A stretch of 64,000 nucleotides of DNA from Spirometra erinaceieuropaei (GCA_902702965.1 CACRXP010000068.1:1006433-1070432), one strand, 5' to 3'; positions 12,501 through 25,515 are shown, numbered from the stretch's first letter. Numbers and translations: made by a program. Notes: generated from the sequence alone by a model not told the origin.

Positions 12501-12930
12501 GTCGTTCGATAGTGGATTTTTAAAACAACACGATCCTGCTTTGTTTGACTGCTCCAGCGTTAACACATAGAGTATTTATGCTAATTTGCAAATTTTGATC
12601 ACACTCTTTGTCTAAATATCGCGCTCTGTTTTAGTATAAAGAATACTCGTCCTTTTGCCGAAATTGGTCACATATTTGGCAATGCAATAAATGGCAGCAA
12701 ATCTTACTTGACTCCACTTTTTCAGCACAGTAAAGGAAAGGTGTAGGACCACCAAATAGGTGTCAAATTCAAAAATCTGTGTGATTATAAACATCACTTA
12801 TTATTCACCATTCACATTGTTAATATTTCCTGAGCTTCTTGAACCAATGTAAACTTACCGGCAGCGCCTAATTCAAAGTCTCATACTTTTTGAAAATTGC
12901 TTTTTAAAGTCACTCATACGTTTCAGTTTG
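6560..12930. other. Unrecognised AT-rich DNA in the inverted-repeat spacer
   Basis: About 6.4 kb. Apart from a degenerate MITE-like end near 7,471 I find no repeat match, transposon domain, RNA gene or long open frame. The short frames here (60-90 codons) are what chance gives at this base composition. Confidence 0.5.
7471..7565 (+). repeat. Degenerate end of the TA-flanked foldback MITE
   Basis: CAGATGGATGAACTATTCA followed by AAAATGTTCACCAAAATTC resembles the MITE terminus at 53,301 (CAATAGATGTGCTAACTCA, then AAAATGTTAACCGAAATTC). The flanking TA is not preserved and similarity is lost after about 90 bases. Confidence 0.4.
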
Positions 12931-12940
12931 TACCTGGTTC

Positions 12941-12996
12941 CCATATAAATGCACAGGTCCGATGAGAATTTATCGAGGACACGCGTACACTTGCCA
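12941..12996 (+). promoter_or_regulatory. PLE-A terminal motif, solo copy M1
   Basis: Reads CCATATAAATGCACAGGT, then CCGATGAGAATTTATCGAGG, ending in CTTGCC. No PLE coding tail or C/T-rich UTR precedes it, so this is either a solo terminal fragment or the leftover of an otherwise decayed copy. An ACCTG...CAGGT pair brackets the TATAAAT word here. Confidence 0.55.
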
Positions 12997-13736
12997 AATG
13001 CTCTTCATCTTGCTTTTTGTTTATTTTTTAAATTTTCTGCGTTTTTTTTCTTTGCCAAATGACTGCCTATGTTAAGACTTTGAACAAACATTTGTCTTTG
13101 TTCTGTGTTTTGCTGTTCTACCTTCCTTCTATCAACATTCAACGTAAGACACGGTCTACAGGCCAAATCCGGTTAGTTGTGGGTCCCAGCTCTATTGTTG
13201 CCCTCGTTGCTTTCATTGTACGAATAATTATTGTAACTGCTACGGAAAAAGCGTTTATATTTAAACTAAAATTTCCGACTAGGCGATAACTAGTCAAACT
13301 AATAACTGTCAAAACCCCATGCCTCATAACTTCGGCCTATTTTCAGAAAAGTGGTAGTCGTAATAATTTGTCGCGAAATCTGAGTAAATACATCGAAATG
13401 GAGGTTAATTTTAGACCATTATACAGCCATCAAATCAAGGTTCTATGTAAATTTCCCGTCTGAGTCATTTTTAGATAGCTAGCTTAGTGTTGTAACCCGA
13501 CACTGCCATATTCTTGCTGCCTTTTTTCGGCTTATCGAGCCTCTGTATTGCCATTCCTGGCGCGCTATCTTACGTGCGAAGAGACAGAAATACAGAAGCT
13601 CAGACTTGAACTATCCCCATAATAATCGTTTCTTTGACTGTTGAATAATCTCTTAACTTATTTACTAACCACAGTGAATGGAGCCAATTTTTTGCTGAAA
13701 ATTTTGAACTTACGATTTCAGAATAAAGCGCATTTC

Positions 13737-13764
13737 CTCTCTCTCTCTCCTCTCTCTCTCTCTC
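13737..13764 (+). repeat. (CT)n microsatellite
   Basis: Near-perfect CT dinucleotide run of about 28 bases with one CC interruption. Confidence 0.9.
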
Positions 13765-13769
13765 GGAAG

Positions 13770-15410
13770 TTTACGAACAGAAATTAATTTGTTCCCAGAA
13801 AATCCTACCTATTTCCAATTAAGTTTCTCAGTCACTACTTTAAAATCTGCTTTTTTAAAATTCCCTTCTAAAGCACTTTCCATTTACGGGCTGTAGTTTG
13901 CTCAAAAGTGTGAGTTGACTTTTCTCGCCTGAGTGACCTAAAGGACGCTAAAATACAACAGACTAGCTAAGTACTATGTCTTCAGTCCACAGTGTGAACA
14001 TCTGTGACGTCAAGAGCTCTCTCGACACTGCCCACACTACTCTGTTTTTGCGTTATAGCAGACAAGTTTAGGGTTTTATATCAGGTACTTATGTGTACAC
14101 GTCATACGCATGTACGCACCCTTCGTTTTAGACTAAACGAGGTAAATTGCAAGTAGTCAAGCAATCTTATCTGAATAAAAGGCATGAGCTTCTTTTTACG
14201 TAGCACGATGGGAAAATCAGTTTCCTCCACATCATTATTTAACTCGGACTGACGTATTTTAATCCATATTCTGTGCTGAAATTCCTACTCTAGGCATCGT
14301 ATTTGGGTACCAACCTGAACGTCCCAGTTTTAACCCTGATTTCTCATCACGGGCACACTTACTAATTTTTTAAGATAACGCGTCAGTTTTGACATCTTGC
14401 ACGGCGACGATTATAATTAATTTCTCACCTGGAAATTCAGTCACAATATTTATTTCGATTTGAGCCCATACACACGATTCCAATTTATAAGCCTAAAAAG
14501 TGCAGACATTCAGTCGTTTTGCAATTTTTTCGTTTCTAGCCAATTATTTTCCAACGGATATGCCTCCGTTTACTGCAATTTTGTGTATAATACACCGCGT
14601 CTTTCTCCAGTTTCCCACAACAAACAACCATTTCAGCCATTTTAATCGTGCTGCGCATTACTCTGTTTTTACGCTGATGTCAGTTACGCCCCGAAGTCAT
14701 GACATTGACAAACTGGTCGTTTTTACCATAAAGCGACCACGAACACTGTGTACGTTGCCATGATTTCCAATTTTGAGTTAAGCAGAGGGGGTAGCCACTT
14801 TACATGACCATCTAGCACCTCTCAGGGTTGTTAAATTTTTTGTTCCACTAGTGTATGTTCTCTGGTTACTGACAGTGTTAGCGCGTCTTCTAAAATGCTA
14901 TCCATCTTGCTATGTTTTTCCTTCCCGTTACTCCGCCTGAAGAAGATAAATTTGTTTTTTGTGCGTTTTGCTCGCTTAATTGTTCTTAGCCGGATAATTA
15001 TGGTAAGGAAAAGCTAGAAACTCCCCGTTTACGTTGCTAGATCAACGACAACCTAATATGTCTACCTCCTGGCGGTTCAGTCAAAATTACGAGGAAACCA
15101 GTGGTTCTCTGATAGCAAAATGTTATCCAAAACCATATAAAAACAGCAAAACATATGCTGTAAAAACGTAATGCATTGTAGAGAAAATAATAAGATGAAA
15201 AGACCTGCTGAAACCTTAAATACGACAGTCTTGGGTAGTAAAAAGCTATTTTAAGTCATTGAATTGTAAAACATCATTTTGAGTCCGATTACAAGCTAGA
15301 AAACAAAAACAGGAGTCGTGCGCCTGGTCTAGTCTCCCAGTGGAGAAAGTAAATATGCAGCGTTCGTTATTTTTTAAACACCAAAACTAATCTTGACTTC
15401 ATCCAAACAA
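13770..15410. other. Unrecognised AT-rich DNA
   Basis: No repeat match or domain seen; overlapping short frames at 14,460-14,763 have no recognisable content. Confidence 0.45.
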
Positions 15411-15415
15411 ATATA

Positions 15416-16085
15416 CAGTAGGTGGGCCAACTCATGAAACTTCAACCGAAATTACGAAGTGCGCCTTCGTTTCAAAAAGATTAATTAACTAATGTTGTAA
15501 AAGTGATCATCGTTCAGCAAAATTCTATAATAAATCGCTTGCCTCAAATACCGGATTAAAAATGATTTTTTTATTCGAATGCAAAAATTACACTTTTTAA
15601 AAGAATGACTTCTCTGGTATTACGCCTTTTTTAACCGATTGTTGATGCCCATAAAAATTTAAGTATATTGCACGGAAAAAATAAAGAATGTTCATTCTCT
15701 TCCTCATTCGGTAGAACATTACATATTCTTTCAAGTTTATACTCAAAGAATGGGCGTGATTTGGTTTTAAAAAAGTTCCTGAATATGATATTTTTAGCCT
15801 CGTAAAATGGCCACTCATAAATCTCCATGTCTCTGAATTTACCATTGTGGTTTTTTATGTTAGCAATATTGGCTCAAACCCATCGCTAATGTTTATGAGC
15901 CCATATGGTCTTTTCTTAATACCGCAGAGAATAATATATGGTTTACCGTACGCGGAAAATATACGGCTTGTATTTTGGAAACCCCCAATGCAAATGTAAC
16001 AGCAGATCGGAAATTGGAAAAGTTTTGAAAAACCGAATTATACCTTTCGTTTGAGTACAAAATTTGAGTAAATAACTTCAATCGT
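15416..16085 (+). mobile_element. Foldback MITE, right end missing
   Basis: Starts at a TA dinucleotide (15,414-15,415) with CAGTAGGTGGGCCAACTC, the terminal inverted repeat of the family seen intact at 60,412-61,394. The first arm runs to about 15,850. A short centre follows, then 15,900-16,085 is the reverse complement of the opposite arm's inner part. The outer ~250 bases of the second arm, with its TA end, are gone. Orientation of the centre is opposite to the copy at 60,412. The minus-strand open frame at 15,597-15,845 lies inside the arm and is not a gene. Confidence 0.8.
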
Positions 16086-16649
16086 AATCCATACCCTTTC
16101 CTGAAAAATTATTGCGAAAACCTGAAAGTATTTGTCCCAGTATGAAACCAAGCAATAACTACAGGATTTGTAGAAGAACGTTGATTGGTTTCTAATATCA
16201 TCAAATCCTGCTGTTCATGCAACTTTTGAAGTTGGGACTTCGATCGTTGAAGTCACTTCTGCACAGTTTGCTCGTAGTGTTTTTGTTAAAATTTAAGATT
16301 GCCATGGATGCTGAAATATCTCAAAGTTATACTTTTTATACAGTGATTAATATTTCAAAATATCGTCTTTGCTCGAATGTCCTAGCAGTGGGTTAATATG
16401 TACTTAAGTATCTGGTTCCAACTGGTAAAAAGAGCACTTCGACCGGTAAGGCGTTATAGAAAGCTAGCAATGGTTTCGTCAATTATCAGAATGGCAGTGG
16501 ATGTTGTAACTTACTTGTCCAAAGGAGCCCCGTAAAAGAATGCAGGTACGACCTCCCCAAAAACCGCATATGTTTAAATATCAGTATTAAGTATGTCTTT
16601 ACAAACATGGTCATGTAAGCAGAGTGTCGAAGACAAATAAAGCAAAGCA

Positions 16650-17345
16650 GAACAGCACGTTTATTCAATCATCAAGGAAGCTGGCTTCTAGACAATTAAC
16701 ATGCGATGTGTATGTTCCCGTCGCTGTCTTACGTATCTTTGCTCAAATTTATTCTCTCAAACTGAAGCAACCAGAGTTCATTTTTAGAAAGTTTGGAGGA
16801 AACCTCGTCATCATCGAGAGCCTTTTTCGCCACAACGGTATCTTGGCCAATTCATTGCTAAGAACATGGCCGAAAGACCGTAAAAGCCCCAATACTGACG
16901 GCAGAAAAGAAAAGGCTCTACATCAGGGTCCCATTTTAAGGGGATGCACCAAGTGGACTTTTAAGAAGACGCCTAACTCCAGCTGTATCACGGACCTTTC
17001 CAGCAGCTGACACCCGTGTACTCTTCTCTACCAGTCCCATCCTATACTGAGAGGGCAAGGACAAACTATTAGCTCAGACCACCTCTATGTGTATCTGCTC
17101 CTTCATCTGCTCCTGTGAGAAAAAATATATTGGTCACACGAACCGGCGTTCACTCGAAAGAATAAAAGAACACCTCCCAGCATGGTTAGGAGAGGGTCAA
17201 ATAAAAAGCATCAACAGCTCGGTCCTCACGCACATGGTAGACACAGACCACCGTGTAGACGTGAGAGTGGTTTACAAGGCCCCATCAAGCTATCCAAAAC
17301 TGCTTGGGTATTGCTTGTTGGCTACGGCATAGGCGGTTGCAATCA
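16650..17345 (+). pseudogene. PLE-A reverse-transcriptase tail and GIY-YIG endonuclease, frameshifted
   Basis: Homologous to the open frame at 37,794-38,474 but split over at least three frames. Pieces visible in order: FIAKNMAERP followed by a stop (about 16,850-16,905), a segment corresponding to the VPFQGDAAGELLRRRL region, then SPILRG near 17,040, and KYIGHTNRRSLERIKEHLPAWL (about 17,125-17,190), which keeps the YIG half of the GIY-YIG nuclease motif. The end is YKAPSSYPKLLG near 17,310. In the family, this domain nicks target DNA for retrotransposition. The reverse transcriptase core upstream is absent, so the copy is 5' truncated and inactive. Similarity before about 16,750 is weak, so the upstream limit is uncertain. 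A C/T-rich UTR (17,480-17,530) and the terminal motif follow. Confidence 0.85.
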
Positions 17346-17580
17346 GGCTACGCCGACCGATCCTATGCGCACGGAAGAACTTCATACAGGTCGCAGAGTT
17401 GCCATGGCTCAAAGCCGCCAAGCCAGCCACCCGCATGTAATCACCTTCGCCAGTACCCCCCTTCTCCCTGGCGCTGACTTTAATTGTGGTGTTTCACTCT
17501 TCCCCTCCCCTACCCTCCCCAAACCCGAGCCATAGCTTAATTATCTACTTGCCCGTATATTATAATTCATTACTCCGATA

Positions 17581-17636
17581 GGCATATAAATGTACCGGTT
17601 TGAAGAGAATTTATTGAAAGCAGACATTTGCTAGAC
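17581..17636 (+). promoter_or_regulatory. PLE-A terminal motif, copy M2
   Basis: Reads GGCATATAAATGTACCGG, then TTTGAAGAGAATTTATTGAAAG. It lies about 240 bases past the coding end of the PLE-A pseudogene, the same side and a similar spacing as in the copies at 5,402 and 37,544. Confidence 0.65.
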
Positions 17637-17649
17637 ATATTGCTTGTTG

Positions 17650-20585
17650 AAAAGAGTATACCTCATTTTCAGACTTAATTTATAGTCCACAGAAATCAAT
17701 CGAGGTGCGATAGGGACAAACGCGTCATTTTCGAAAGACCGAAAATCTTTTCATTTTAAACTAATTGTTTTTGATGCTTTGCAGCTTTTTGTCCAAGACT
17801 GCACCCATAACGCCTACAGCCAATATCTGCTTTAAACATTCTCAAGTCCCGCATGCACGTGGTCATTTTATAATCATCCCCGAACATACCTAACAGCAAA
17901 CGACTGCCTTCTGATCATTTGCAATATTGAGACGAAATAGTTACAGCGTCAACAATTTGAGCAATATTTTGTCGTTTTTATGCTATCTCTGGGAAGGACT
18001 TTGTGGTATAACTATGGCTAAAGTAAACAAATACAACGAGAATTGCTCAGGTATCAAAGGTGATGAAGATAAATTTGTCGTTTATGACAGAAGAAGCATC
18101 AACGTCTGCCTAAGTGGGACTTAAGCGACCAGCACGTTCTTTTAATTTTTTTTCTTCAAGTTAAGCAAAATAAATCTCTGAAGCCTTACTGTCAATAGGC
18201 GAGGACAGATACTCGCATATAGGGGATAGGTATGGTCAAACTTTTAGGCGGAAATTTGGTACAAAAATTTACGCTGAATTCCTGAAGCAGGACGAACTGC
18301 ATGATTTGGTGATTTTGATAAATTTGATGTTGAAAAGCGTACTAAAGTATTCCTAGTTGCCATATTGTCATATGTTGAAAAGCACATCGAGGTAAACAAT
18401 TTCGTATGCCTTTAAAGGACTTGATCTGCATTTCGTGAAATCAAATACCCAAACTTCAGTTCAAATTTGCTTTTCAGTTAGTCGGCTAACATGTTACTAA
18501 GTCTAAACGATCTTTAAAAACCGGTCAGCACTCGGACTGCTCAGAGCCAAGAATCTTGCCCTTTTCGACAGCAGCCCTTGGAGTCAGCAACAGGATTAAG
18601 GATTTTCCATCTATTTCTGAAAACCCGTGTGGTAGTGAAGGCTGAAGGTGGGCTGTCGTACACAACTTTGTTTTTTGAGGTGGCCTAGACCGGGGAATCA
18701 TAATAAGGGGTAATAGACAATCTAGACAGTGCACTATTGTGGGAGGATCTGCTGGTACACCAATCTTCATTAATGAATACGTGAATGGCTGGTGTTAGAT
18801 TACGAGTCTGCGCAGGTTTCTCTACAAAGAGTTTCCCCGATACTTTTCTATCCAGAACACTGCTCAAAACGAGTCATTAGTGTCCGCAAAATATTTTGAT
18901 TTGTACGGATGAATATTGACCCATTGGTACTATACCTGGCTTTGCGCTAAACTCCTGGATGGCTTCCTGTTCTCGTATGCTAACTCTTACGGCAACACCA
19001 ACCCTTTCCCTATCTTTACAGCCGGTGGAGCTGATGGCAGGACCATTTTTAATACGGCTGTCTGTATCCACCTACACAACGATATTCTGAATCCCAAAAG
19101 CGCACATGACGAACTTCAAACATCTGCCTCAATGGATAACAGTGACAGCCACCTCATATTACAAAATGAAGGCGGATTAAGGGTCAGTTTTTGGTCTCAA
19201 AACCGCAAACATAAAATGATTCGAGCTGTGAACAAGTGCGTAATATCTTCTGAAATAAGGAAGTAATGGTTTAAACACTGTCTATTGCCTTTCAACCCGA
19301 GCGCCTCGTGTTAGTCTAGGGATAAATTTAGAAGGCAGTGGACGAAAGTATGTTTAAAGAAAAGCAGTTTTTATTCTCTTCTTACGCCAAAGCGCATTTC
19401 TATTCGTAAAATGCAAGTCCAGTGTAGGCATTTGTCAGCGCGCCTTTATGCGTATGGAACGGTTCCCAAAAACCAATTAGCAGTGCCCATCCTATATCCA
19501 AAAGTATCCGTTAGGTTGGTAGGAATCATTTTAAAAAGATGAAAACTCCGTTGTTATCAAATTTGTGGTTCACTGAATTTTGAAAATGGGACGAAAAAAT
19601 GTGATTTTATTTAAAAAAACCCTTATAACCTTCCATTTGATCAGTACAAAAAAAGAAAACAGCATCAATTATAATCGTCTCTGTTTGATGGATGTTTTTA
19701 TTAGTGCAAAAGCAGTTGCATTCTCTCTATATATAACAGTTTACTCCCTTTGTACGTTTGTTTTGCAAGCGGATGGGTAGTAAGATATTTTAATGGCGAA
19801 GATGTGTACGCAGGTATTTAAGGAAATGGATGTGTTTTGCTGCGGTCAAATGCCTTGATTTTGCATATCTTCACTGTGCATTAGCTGAATTTTTAAAGTC
19901 TCATTTACGGTTGCCGAGGTAGTAACTGATTTTTCATATATTAATTGATATTTTATTTTGTCTTGACGTATGATGGCATTTCTGATTGCACCAGATAACA
20001 AGTGCTATATCCTGTAGGCAAGCCTGTTGTTCACGGTTTGCATCGCCTCAGTCAAAAAATGCAAGCATGCGAGCAAAGACCACTAAAAACTCAATTTCCA
20101 CCGAATCAAACAATCAAAAGCTTGGAAAGTGAACAGCATAACAGTAACGAGAGAGTGAGCAAATCCGACGGTAGGCACATATTCAGTTCAGCTCAAAAAC
20201 ACGGATATGAGGTTCGGAGACGGTAAAGACTGACATCAAAGAACGGGAGAAGCCATGCCGACAAAGAGAGAAGAGGCCGCAGTGGTCAGTTCCGGCATGC
20301 TTGCCTTCTTCGCTCTCTCATTCAAAAGCCCTTGCCGGAGGCGGCAGAAGCTTGGATCCAGGGTGGGTTTATTCATTCTGAGCAGTCTGCTGGGAGCTCA
20401 ACAATTAATTCACGGATCGCGCCTTGTTGCCTACCATCTGGAACATTGAAGATCACATGTGCACGCCGTCAGCTTATCTATCCTGACTGCCGGCTGCTCC
20501 ACCTTGCCGTTAAGTCCATGCATCTAGCCGATGAATAACAAATATATAAGGTTTTCTTAACACTGTTACTTGCAATTTTAAAATA
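17650..20585. other. Unrecognised DNA, partly of higher GC
   Basis: Two patches (about 18,510-19,270 and 20,000-20,530) are less AT-rich than their surroundings and carry open frames of 60-116 codons on both strands. None shows a motif I can name, and frames of this length are expected by chance. They could be very old transposon remnants or exon-like fragments. Confidence 0.4.
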
Positions 20586-21944
20586 TATTTTACAGGGATA
20601 ACAGGCTGCTCTTCCGTCTCCTGACATTATCTTTGCAAGCCTCGTCTAGGTAACTGTTTTCTTACAGCATACTTAGAATAATCGTGTTTATAAAAGACTT
20701 TTGGCCAATGTTTTTCCGTCAGAAACACGTAGTTGCCGACTACTAAAATTGAAACTTCAAAAACGATTTATAAGGAAACTTTCTAGTGGTTACCGAAAAC
20801 ACTCCTAGGTTACCTGACGCACTACCACTTTACCTACTATATACGTCTCGCTGCAAGAAGTGGCCCTAAATGTTTCAGTGCAAATTTGCGTGGTGATGGT
20901 AAAATCTTCGAAACGTGTTTTTTAAATCCCAATGCTTACTCATAAAATACAGACTTAGGTTAATTCATGACAATCATACATTATATTCTTTGTTGATTAC
21001 TGAGATAAACTTGCAGAGATTCTTCAGAGGAGTATTTTTAGGACGGGGATTAACAGCAGGACATGTTACGGCCAAAGTAATGTGTGATAGATTCCTTATA
21101 ACTTCCTCCGCTAATGACAGATGCAAAATTATATTGGGAACAAATTACTTTGAATTTATAATGCTCAACTATACGTTATATGATGACGCATTGACTATTG
21201 AGTCGCACACTGATGTTTGTTAGCAGAAACGTTTTGGCGTGGTCTACTTTAGTCTTCTCTCATTAAAATTAAGCTGTATATAGAATTTGCAATTTCGATC
21301 GTTTGTATATAGTGTTAAAAACATCTTTAGTCCTTTCAGTCTATTTGTGAGGTTTAACTGTCTAGTATGTGCCTTTCTCAAAACATCCTTCTCATTGTTT
21401 TTACGTCTCAGTAACGAGGTGGAATATCCGACAAATTCATTACGTGATGAATTTACGTTTTGTCAGCCCACACCAAGCAAAAACATCTTTATCTGTGGCA
21501 AAAATTTCATTTCTCTCAGGAAAACCTCATTTCTTTTTACAAGGTGTGTTGTGTCTGGGCAATCTACAACTTCGCCAAGGGGGTTTAGGGAATAAACGGT
21601 TGAACATGAGAATATGGACCCTCTTAATACAGGTTGTTTTGGCATAAATTGCAGACGCCGAGGTTAATGTCAAGACCGTGAGGATTAGGACAAGGGTCAA
21701 AGTTAGGCCAAGGGAGATTACCGTAAGACCAACTATGATAAAGAGGAATCTGAACTCTTTTGTCCAAATACGTAAACATTCGCCAATGTGTTCAGTGATT
21801 ATTGTGGGCTCTATAGATTCAACAGGACCTGCTCGAGGCAATTAACTCGACAGACTTGATGATGTTTCCTGTTACTTTTCGGTCGTAAAGTAGCATGCTT
21901 TGCTGTAAATTAAAAATACACGATGCTATTTAATTAGGAAGCAG

Positions 21945-21965
21945 CCAAGTCGAATATCGACTTGG
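21945..21965. repeat. Perfect 9-bp-arm hairpin, right arm
   Basis: CCAAGTCGA (21,945-21,953) and TCGACTTGG (21,957-21,965) around ATA. Mirror of the hairpin at 3,605-3,627. Confidence 0.75.
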
Positions 21966-22069
21966 TATGCCATTCAAAGAGCTTAGTAAGTCTTAACTAA
22001 TTTTACCTTTCATAGATATTTTTATTTAACGATTCCTAAAATCAAAATTGTTAAGAAGTTGTTTCATGA

Positions 22070-22640
22070 CTCCACGTTTGCAAGAAGTACGTCTCGTTTT
22101 TCTCTACGGCTTTTTTGTTGTCAGTCGTCAACCTTTTTCTCGAGTGCTTTCCACTGAACTGTTTGACGATAAGAAATTTAATGCGCCCGTTAATTTTTCA
22201 ACCTCTTGCGTTGTACAAATCTTAGCTTCCTCCTCATTTAAATCGTTTGAATAAGTAGCCTTCGTCGAAAACTACGTGCTCGGCTTAAAGCAAAAACAGT
22301 GTCTATGCAATTAGTAAAGGAGGCTAAAAGAAAACAACATTAAATATTCTATTGCTGACCCGCATTTCATGTAATTAGTGGGCGTTTTCCGTAAACCAAA
22401 CGCAAAACAGCCATAAACGAAAGAAGGACAACACTGGGAATAGCAAATAAATCGACCACAATTTTCATTAATAATGTCCCAACATTTCAAGTTTTTAACA
22501 TATTCCAAAACGCAAAAATGCAAAATGAAAAATCTCATGCGCGAAACATTCGCGTGGAGTAGCCGAAGTGAAGCTTTCACATTCCAGTTACGGGTATAGA
22601 TAAATAAGCTTTAACTTGTTGTTAACGTGTGCATATCTGT
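22070..22640 (-). repeat. Beta tandem unit 2 (right arm)
   Basis: Reverse-orientation counterpart of 2,937-3,510. It lies next to its own tandem partner at 22,641-23,230, with shared CTTTCCACTGAAC / CTTCCACTGGACC and AATTTAATG(C/T)(G/C) words. Confidence 0.7.
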
Positions 22641-23230
22641 TGATAAAATGTCAGAAAATTAATTGGCAGAGAGTACGTTTCGCTGTTTTTCATGGCTATT
22701 CTGCCGTCTACTGTTGGCCCGCCTCTCGAATGCCTTCCACTGGACCGATGGATTATAAGCAATTTAATGTCAGCATTAATTTTACAACTTGACGTCAGAA
22801 TCTTAATTTATTGCTTAGCGGGATCGTTTGAGTAGGTAACTCATGTTAAGATATGCGTGTTTGACCCACGTTAAAAACAATTACTAAAATAGTTGAACAG
22901 CCGGCTAAAAGCAAACATCAACGAACGTTCAAGTAGCTTGCACATGAACGAAGGAAGAGAGCAAATCGAAGTGCATTTCAAGAAGTTACTGAGGTTTTTC
23001 CGTAGGTTAAAATTAAACAGCGATACAACAGTAAAAGGGCAACAATGGTAAGATCTGAAAAATCCACTTCAGCTTAAATTAACAGAAACCTGAAAGTTAT
23101 AGGCTTCCAGAAATTCTTCGCGCTAGGGAGAAGCAAAATGGTAAATATAATACTTAAAAAGTCTCGTAGAGGTGTCTGAGACAAGGCATGACGCGTTCCT
23201 GTCGGGAGAAAACTTCTCCATACGCGCCGA
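22641..23230 (-). repeat. Beta tandem unit 1 (right arm)
   Basis: Reverse-orientation counterpart of 2,328-2,936. Presence of both units in both arms means the ~600 bp tandem duplication is older than the inverted duplication. Confidence 0.7.
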
Positions 23231-24169
23231 AGATAGCGAGACAACTTGGGTGCTGGACGCTTGTGGCTATTATCAGACAATTACCCAGAACAGGGCAAAA
23301 TTTTTGGATGCATATCGACTAAAAATATGCAGCTACAGAATGCTGTAATGCTTCTTTTTTACAAAGCGAGCAGGCAATGTGCAGTTGATGAAAAATTGAA
23401 TCTTAAACCGGAATTCTTCATATGGGTTCCCAATCACTTTGAATTTAAATGGCGTCAGTGGCTTATAAAACAGCTTAAAGGAATGGGTTTGAGATAAACG
23501 GTGAATCCGATAATAAGAAATGGCAGGACGAAGTAGAACGTGACGTCCTTAATAATGTTGCGGGACTTAAAGAATTTCCTATCTGCTGAAACCGGAGTCC
23601 TGCAAGCAATGGCCGTCCGAATAAGACGAATTGGACTCTGTGAATGTAAATGTTAGAGTTGGTTTTATTACAGGAACGTCATGATACATACATACTATCA
23701 TCAGTTTTGCACATATCGTTTTGGGTGTATTTTGGCAGAGAACTATTGTGCTTATGAATAAAAAGAACGGAATAAACATATTTAACAGCGGATAGTTACA
23801 GACAACAATTCCTGAAGCTCACCTGACGAAAAATGTAAATTCAAATTACCCTTTCATAAGGAGTGCAAAAAAGATTATATTTGCGCCTAGGAAACTCCTG
23901 CATTCAATCGTTCACGACCGACGAATCTATTCAACCACTTGTCGGTCTGTGTGGGGATATTCATAAAATGAACCGATGTTCCGCTCCTATTTCATTTCGA
24001 ATTCAGAGTCTTAGACCGTGCACCCGTTTTCTAGAGACAAAAGCCAACGTCCACACATTATCTCAAAGCGTTGTCCGGCTTGTTCAGCAGAAACAGGCTG
24101 ATCGGAAGTAGCAACGCTGACGCCGCCAAATTGTAAACAGCGAGAATATCAGTTAAGGAGGATCTGGAG

Positions 24170-25515
24170 CTAAAACCGGAATTCACCTAGCGAATTTTCA
24201 AATGCGTTTGATCCAGAATAAAACATTATAGTTTAAATAAAGTAAAAGACGCCAACATGGAATAAACAGTTTGATCTGGGAAGATGGCAACTCTCCGGTA
24301 CAAAGAGAAAATGAGCCTCACAGTAAGTGGCAACTTGTAACATTTACACATTCACCGTCGCATTTAAAAAGCTGCGACCTTTAAGAAATTTGTCTTACGG
24401 AGGATGCCGCAGATCCTCAAAGCCATTGTGATACGTCCATACAAATACCACGCATTTATATGCGTTTTTCTTGATTTTCCGAAGATTTTCCTGAGTGAAG
24501 CAAATTAATTAATCGAATTTGTGGAAACTTCATTGCAGAGAGGCAAGGTCAGAGCCAGCCTATTTTCTGAGTGACTTCACATCTCGTTTACAGATATGGA
24601 ATGCATTGGACTTCGTTAACGCTGCATTAACCATTTCATGCAATACTGCATACCACTGACGATCCTATTGACTTGTTTCCTTGACAAGGTGTGAAGGAGT
24701 GCAAGAAGTGGCTTGTTCATCCGTACGCATGCAATTCTGAATTGATAGGTTTTCCAGTTGTGTAAAGATGCATTTTACTTTCTCATTGGTCACGATAGGT
24801 TAATAAACATTCAAGCCACTTTAAGAAGGCCTGTATTTCAGCAATGAACCCATGGAACGTAGTGGAAAAGGCATTCGACGTTTATGCATGAAAAGCATGA
24901 ATATTTCGAAATGCGGATTGCCTGCACTTATTTGCGTTTTAGGGTCTTGCTAGCGTAATAATTCTTAAAGATGCCCGTTTTATTTTCCACGATGACTCCT
25001 AGATCAGTAAACTAAACAATGGACAGTATATCTGCAGCAAATAGCCCAGCACACAAGGGAGAACGCACAAACAAATTGCGTCAGCCTTAACAGCTATTGG
25101 CCAGTTACCAGTCTTATTTTGATTAGTATAAAACATGCCAAAAACTCTCTCTTGATGTCTAAAATAATTCCGCAATATTCTAAACTGAAAATAGGGTGCA
25201 TTGGTATGGCGAAGTCTTTTAAGATAGCCTAGAACACGTTGACATTTCCAGGTTAACTTAATTAATTAAAAGAACCCACATATTCTCCAATTTACCTTGA
25301 TTTTGTTTGTGATGACTTTCTTGTCATGAAATGGAGTAAATTTTGCTGAGTACGCATACACTTCAGCAGCGTGTTGCAGAGCATGTCTGGGAAGTCGTCC
25401 TTTTTGAGTTTCCTCTTGGTGTCATTTAAGTAACTATTTCTGAGAAGTCTGCACGACATCTTTCTAACATGTCCTGGGAGCAAAACACAAAGCAACTCAT
25501 GCCAACGGGAATTTA
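24170..25515 (-). repeat. Alpha block, right-arm copy
   Basis: Mirror of 1-1,350. The block from about 24,400 to 25,515 is immediately followed by a second diverged copy, giving a tandem with a period of about 1.1 kb (for example CATTTATATGCGTTTTTCTT near 24,450 and CATTTATGTGCGTTTGTCTT near 25,570; CTCATGCCAACGGG near 25,497 and CTCATGCCAAAGGC near 26,602). Confidence 0.8.

Larger units (their letters stand above)
20592..25515 (-). repeat. Right arm of the ~4.9 kb inverted repeat
   Basis: Reverse complement of 1-4,922, collinear throughout. Over 21,050-21,223 against 4,343-4,516 I counted 23 differences in 174 bases with no gaps (about 87% identity); other parts are visibly more diverged. 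The arm includes the two beta units in mirrored order, the mirrored hairpin, and the alpha block at its outer end. The inner edge is at about 20,592. Confidence 0.88.

Noticed and set aside
18916..19266. 116-codon plus-strand frame
   Set aside because: No motif; at this base composition a 64 kb window should give about ten open stretches of this length by chance.
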